A stretch of 18,540 nucleotides of DNA from Bacteroidia bacterium (GTDB lineage Bacteria > Bacteroidota > Bacteroidia > Bacteroidales > Azobacteroidaceae). The notes beneath the pieces were generated by a model. The model saw only the letters and a program-made list of their open reading frames with translations. It did not search any database and was not told the DNA's origin. The stretch is taken from the NCBI GenBank assembly GCA_025996865.1, contig BNTV01000099.1, positions 1 to 18,540 of the forward strand. The letters run 5' to 3'. Made by a program: the position numbers and the translations under genes. This document shows, one piece after another, positions 17,426 through 18,540 of this stretch (its first letter is position 1; each line of letters opens with the position of its first letter).

Positions 17426-18540
17426 TTAATATTCAATAAATTCAATATTCAGCCAGTCACACATCAGCCGCAGTTCTTCCGTAATGTCTCCGTAGGCTAC
17501 CACAAAATGCGGTTCCCATCCATCACGCACTAAAGCGGCGACTTTTGTTTCCGGGTCGCCGGTAGCGGGACGAACGGCAACGGACGTACCGAAAAACTTT
17601 TGCGGCTCATCCAGCGCTTCTCCCTTCATGGCCATCAGTCGAAATCCGTCTCTGCCGTTGCCCAACCGCAGAACGGTTACCGTTCCGCTTTTCAGCCCAA
17701 ACTCCATTGTCGGACCTATTTTCCGGTTCGGGTGTACGCCCAGCTGTGCGCCTTCCGGCTCTCTTGCCAGCGAGGTAGCTCCTGCTCCGCAGTGCCAGAA
17801 CACGATGCTGTTGATACTTTCATCAATGGCTACCGGGTCGCCGAAGTAAACGGCGCTGCCGGTCAGTTCGGAGCCTATGTACATGCTGATAGCTCCGCCC
17901 GTATCGGTTTCGCAGGAAGCAGCAATGCCGTTGTCGTTGAGGAATGACAGCACCGAACAGACCGGTACGCCATATTCCGTGAAGAAATCAGGCCAGCAGC
18001 GCGATGCAACGGCCTTGATACCATTTTTGTTGACAAACTCCTGATATGCGGTACGCAGACGGGCATGTTTCTCCTGATTTTCGGCAGGAACGGATTCCCA
18101 GCCTTTGGTGCGTTTTTTCAATTCGTTCAACGAATCGGAAAAAGCTTCCGGAGGGTATGACTCGGCAGCGGTTATTATACTTCCAACCTCAACAGGAACA
18201 ATTCTTATTCCTGTTTTTTGGGTCAGCAGGTCTTCATCAACTCCTCCGAACTCAAATCCGGCCGGTTGCGTACCTACCACTCCGACGACCAGTTCCCGCA
18301 GTTTTTTAATCACTTTCAGCGCCGACTGCGTCTGTCCGAACGAACGGACAACGGACGGTTCCTGCGGATTGCCCAAAATAAACCGGTACTTGTGTCCCTG
18401 CGCATACAGTTTGTTGCCTGCGGAAAAAGCGCCCGTCAGCGAATTAAGTTTCAGCCGTCCGCCGATGGAAGGCTCTTTCACCGACCATACTATCACCGGA
18501 GCGCTGAAGCGGCGGGTGATTTCATGACGGAAATCACCCG
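17426..18540 (-). CDS. L-fucose/D-arabinose isomerase-like protein, 5' end beyond window
   Basis: Probable cytoplasmic aldose-ketose isomerase of the L-fucose isomerase family. The reading frame stays open from the TAA at 17426-17428 to the window edge at 18540. A GTG at 18494-18496 could be taken as a start, but 14 further in-frame codons upstream read as family-like sequence leading into PVIVWSVKEPS, so the start lies outside the window. Counting from that GTG, the visible part has a CETDTGGA motif (195-202), whose Glu and Asp are good candidates for the Mn2+ ligands of FucI-fold enzymes. It also has HCGAG (235-239) and WEPHF near the C terminus (His330), a candidate third ligand. The family is usually about 450-500 residues, so roughly the first quarter is missing. 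The next gene starts 3 bases after its stop, which suggests translational coupling. Pairing with a split transketolase suggests an unusual pentose or deoxy-sugar substrate. The exact sugar cannot be read from sequence. Confidence 0.8.
   Translation of the reverse strand, partial: GDFRHEITRRFSAPVIVWSVKEPSIGGRLKLNSLTGAFSAGNKLYAQGHKYRFILGNPQEPSVVRSFGQTQSALKVIKKLRELVVGVVGTQPAGFEFGGVDEDLLTQKTGIRIVPVEVGSIITAAESYPPEAFSDSLNELKKRTKGWESVPAENQEKHARLRTAYQEFVNKNGIKAVASRCWPDFFTEYGVPVCSVLSFLNDNGIAASCETDTGGAISMYIGSELTGSAVYFGDPVAIDESINSIVFWHCGAGATSLAREPEGAQLGVHPNRKIGPTMEFGLKSGTVTVLRLGNGRDGFRLMAMKGEALDEPQKFFGTSVAVRPATGDPETKVAALVRDGWEPHFVVAYGDITEELRLMCDWLNIEFIEY

Noticed and set aside
18494..18496. GTG as the start of the isomerase gene.
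   Set aside because: The frame remains open and family-like to the window edge, and a start here would remove the N-terminal part of the fold.

Overview
The window looks like a carbohydrate-utilisation locus of a Bacteroidota bacterium, probably of the order Bacteroidales. It has a SusC-type TonB-dependent transporter with a carboxypeptidase-regulatory-like N-terminal domain, a SusD/RagB lipoprotein, a DUF3823 lipoprotein, several secreted glycosidase-like proteins, AT-rich short spacers and no clear Shine-Dalgarno sequences. I cannot name the genus. All eleven genes lie on the minus strand, so transcription runs from high to low coordinates. The genes at both ends run off the window: the isomerase lacks its 5' end and the DUF2961 protein lacks its 3' end. 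No gene-free stretch exceeds about 110 bases. I saw no RNA gene, CRISPR array, insertion sequence or regulator gene.

Layout in transcription order. Block 1, cytoplasmic sugar catabolism (18540 to 14966): an L-fucose/D-arabinose-isomerase-like protein, a DUF4867 cupin-like protein, and a transketolase split into N- and C-terminal subunits. The first two genes are 3 bases apart. The DUF4867 reading frame overlaps the transketolase N gene by 65 bases, and a one-base change in an A4 run would explain that overlap. Block 2, outer-membrane capture and import (14860 to 8773): SusC, SusD and the DUF3823 lipoprotein, with 11- and 20-base spacers. A weak Bacteroidota-type promoter lies in front of susC. 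Block 3, secreted degradation (8666 to 1): a 753-residue glycosidase-like protein I cannot assign to a family, a GH92 alpha-mannosidase, a GxGYxYP-family lipoprotein with a C-terminal F5/8 type C (CBM32-like) domain, and a DUF2961/GH172-family protein. These are separated by 14 to 36 bases.

How it could work: surface lipoproteins bind and trim a glycan, SusCD imports fragments, periplasmic GH92 and GH172-type enzymes release mannose and a furanosidic sugar, and the isomerase plus transketolase feed an unusual sugar into central metabolism. Known GH172 activities are on alpha-D-fructofuranosides and D-arabinofuranosides, and FucI-fold isomerases can take D-arabinose. A D-arabinose- and mannose-containing glycan, such as a mycobacterial arabinomannan, is therefore a testable hypothesis; a D-apiose pathway is an alternative. 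Both are inferences. The sequence establishes the family memberships and the operon layout, not the substrate.
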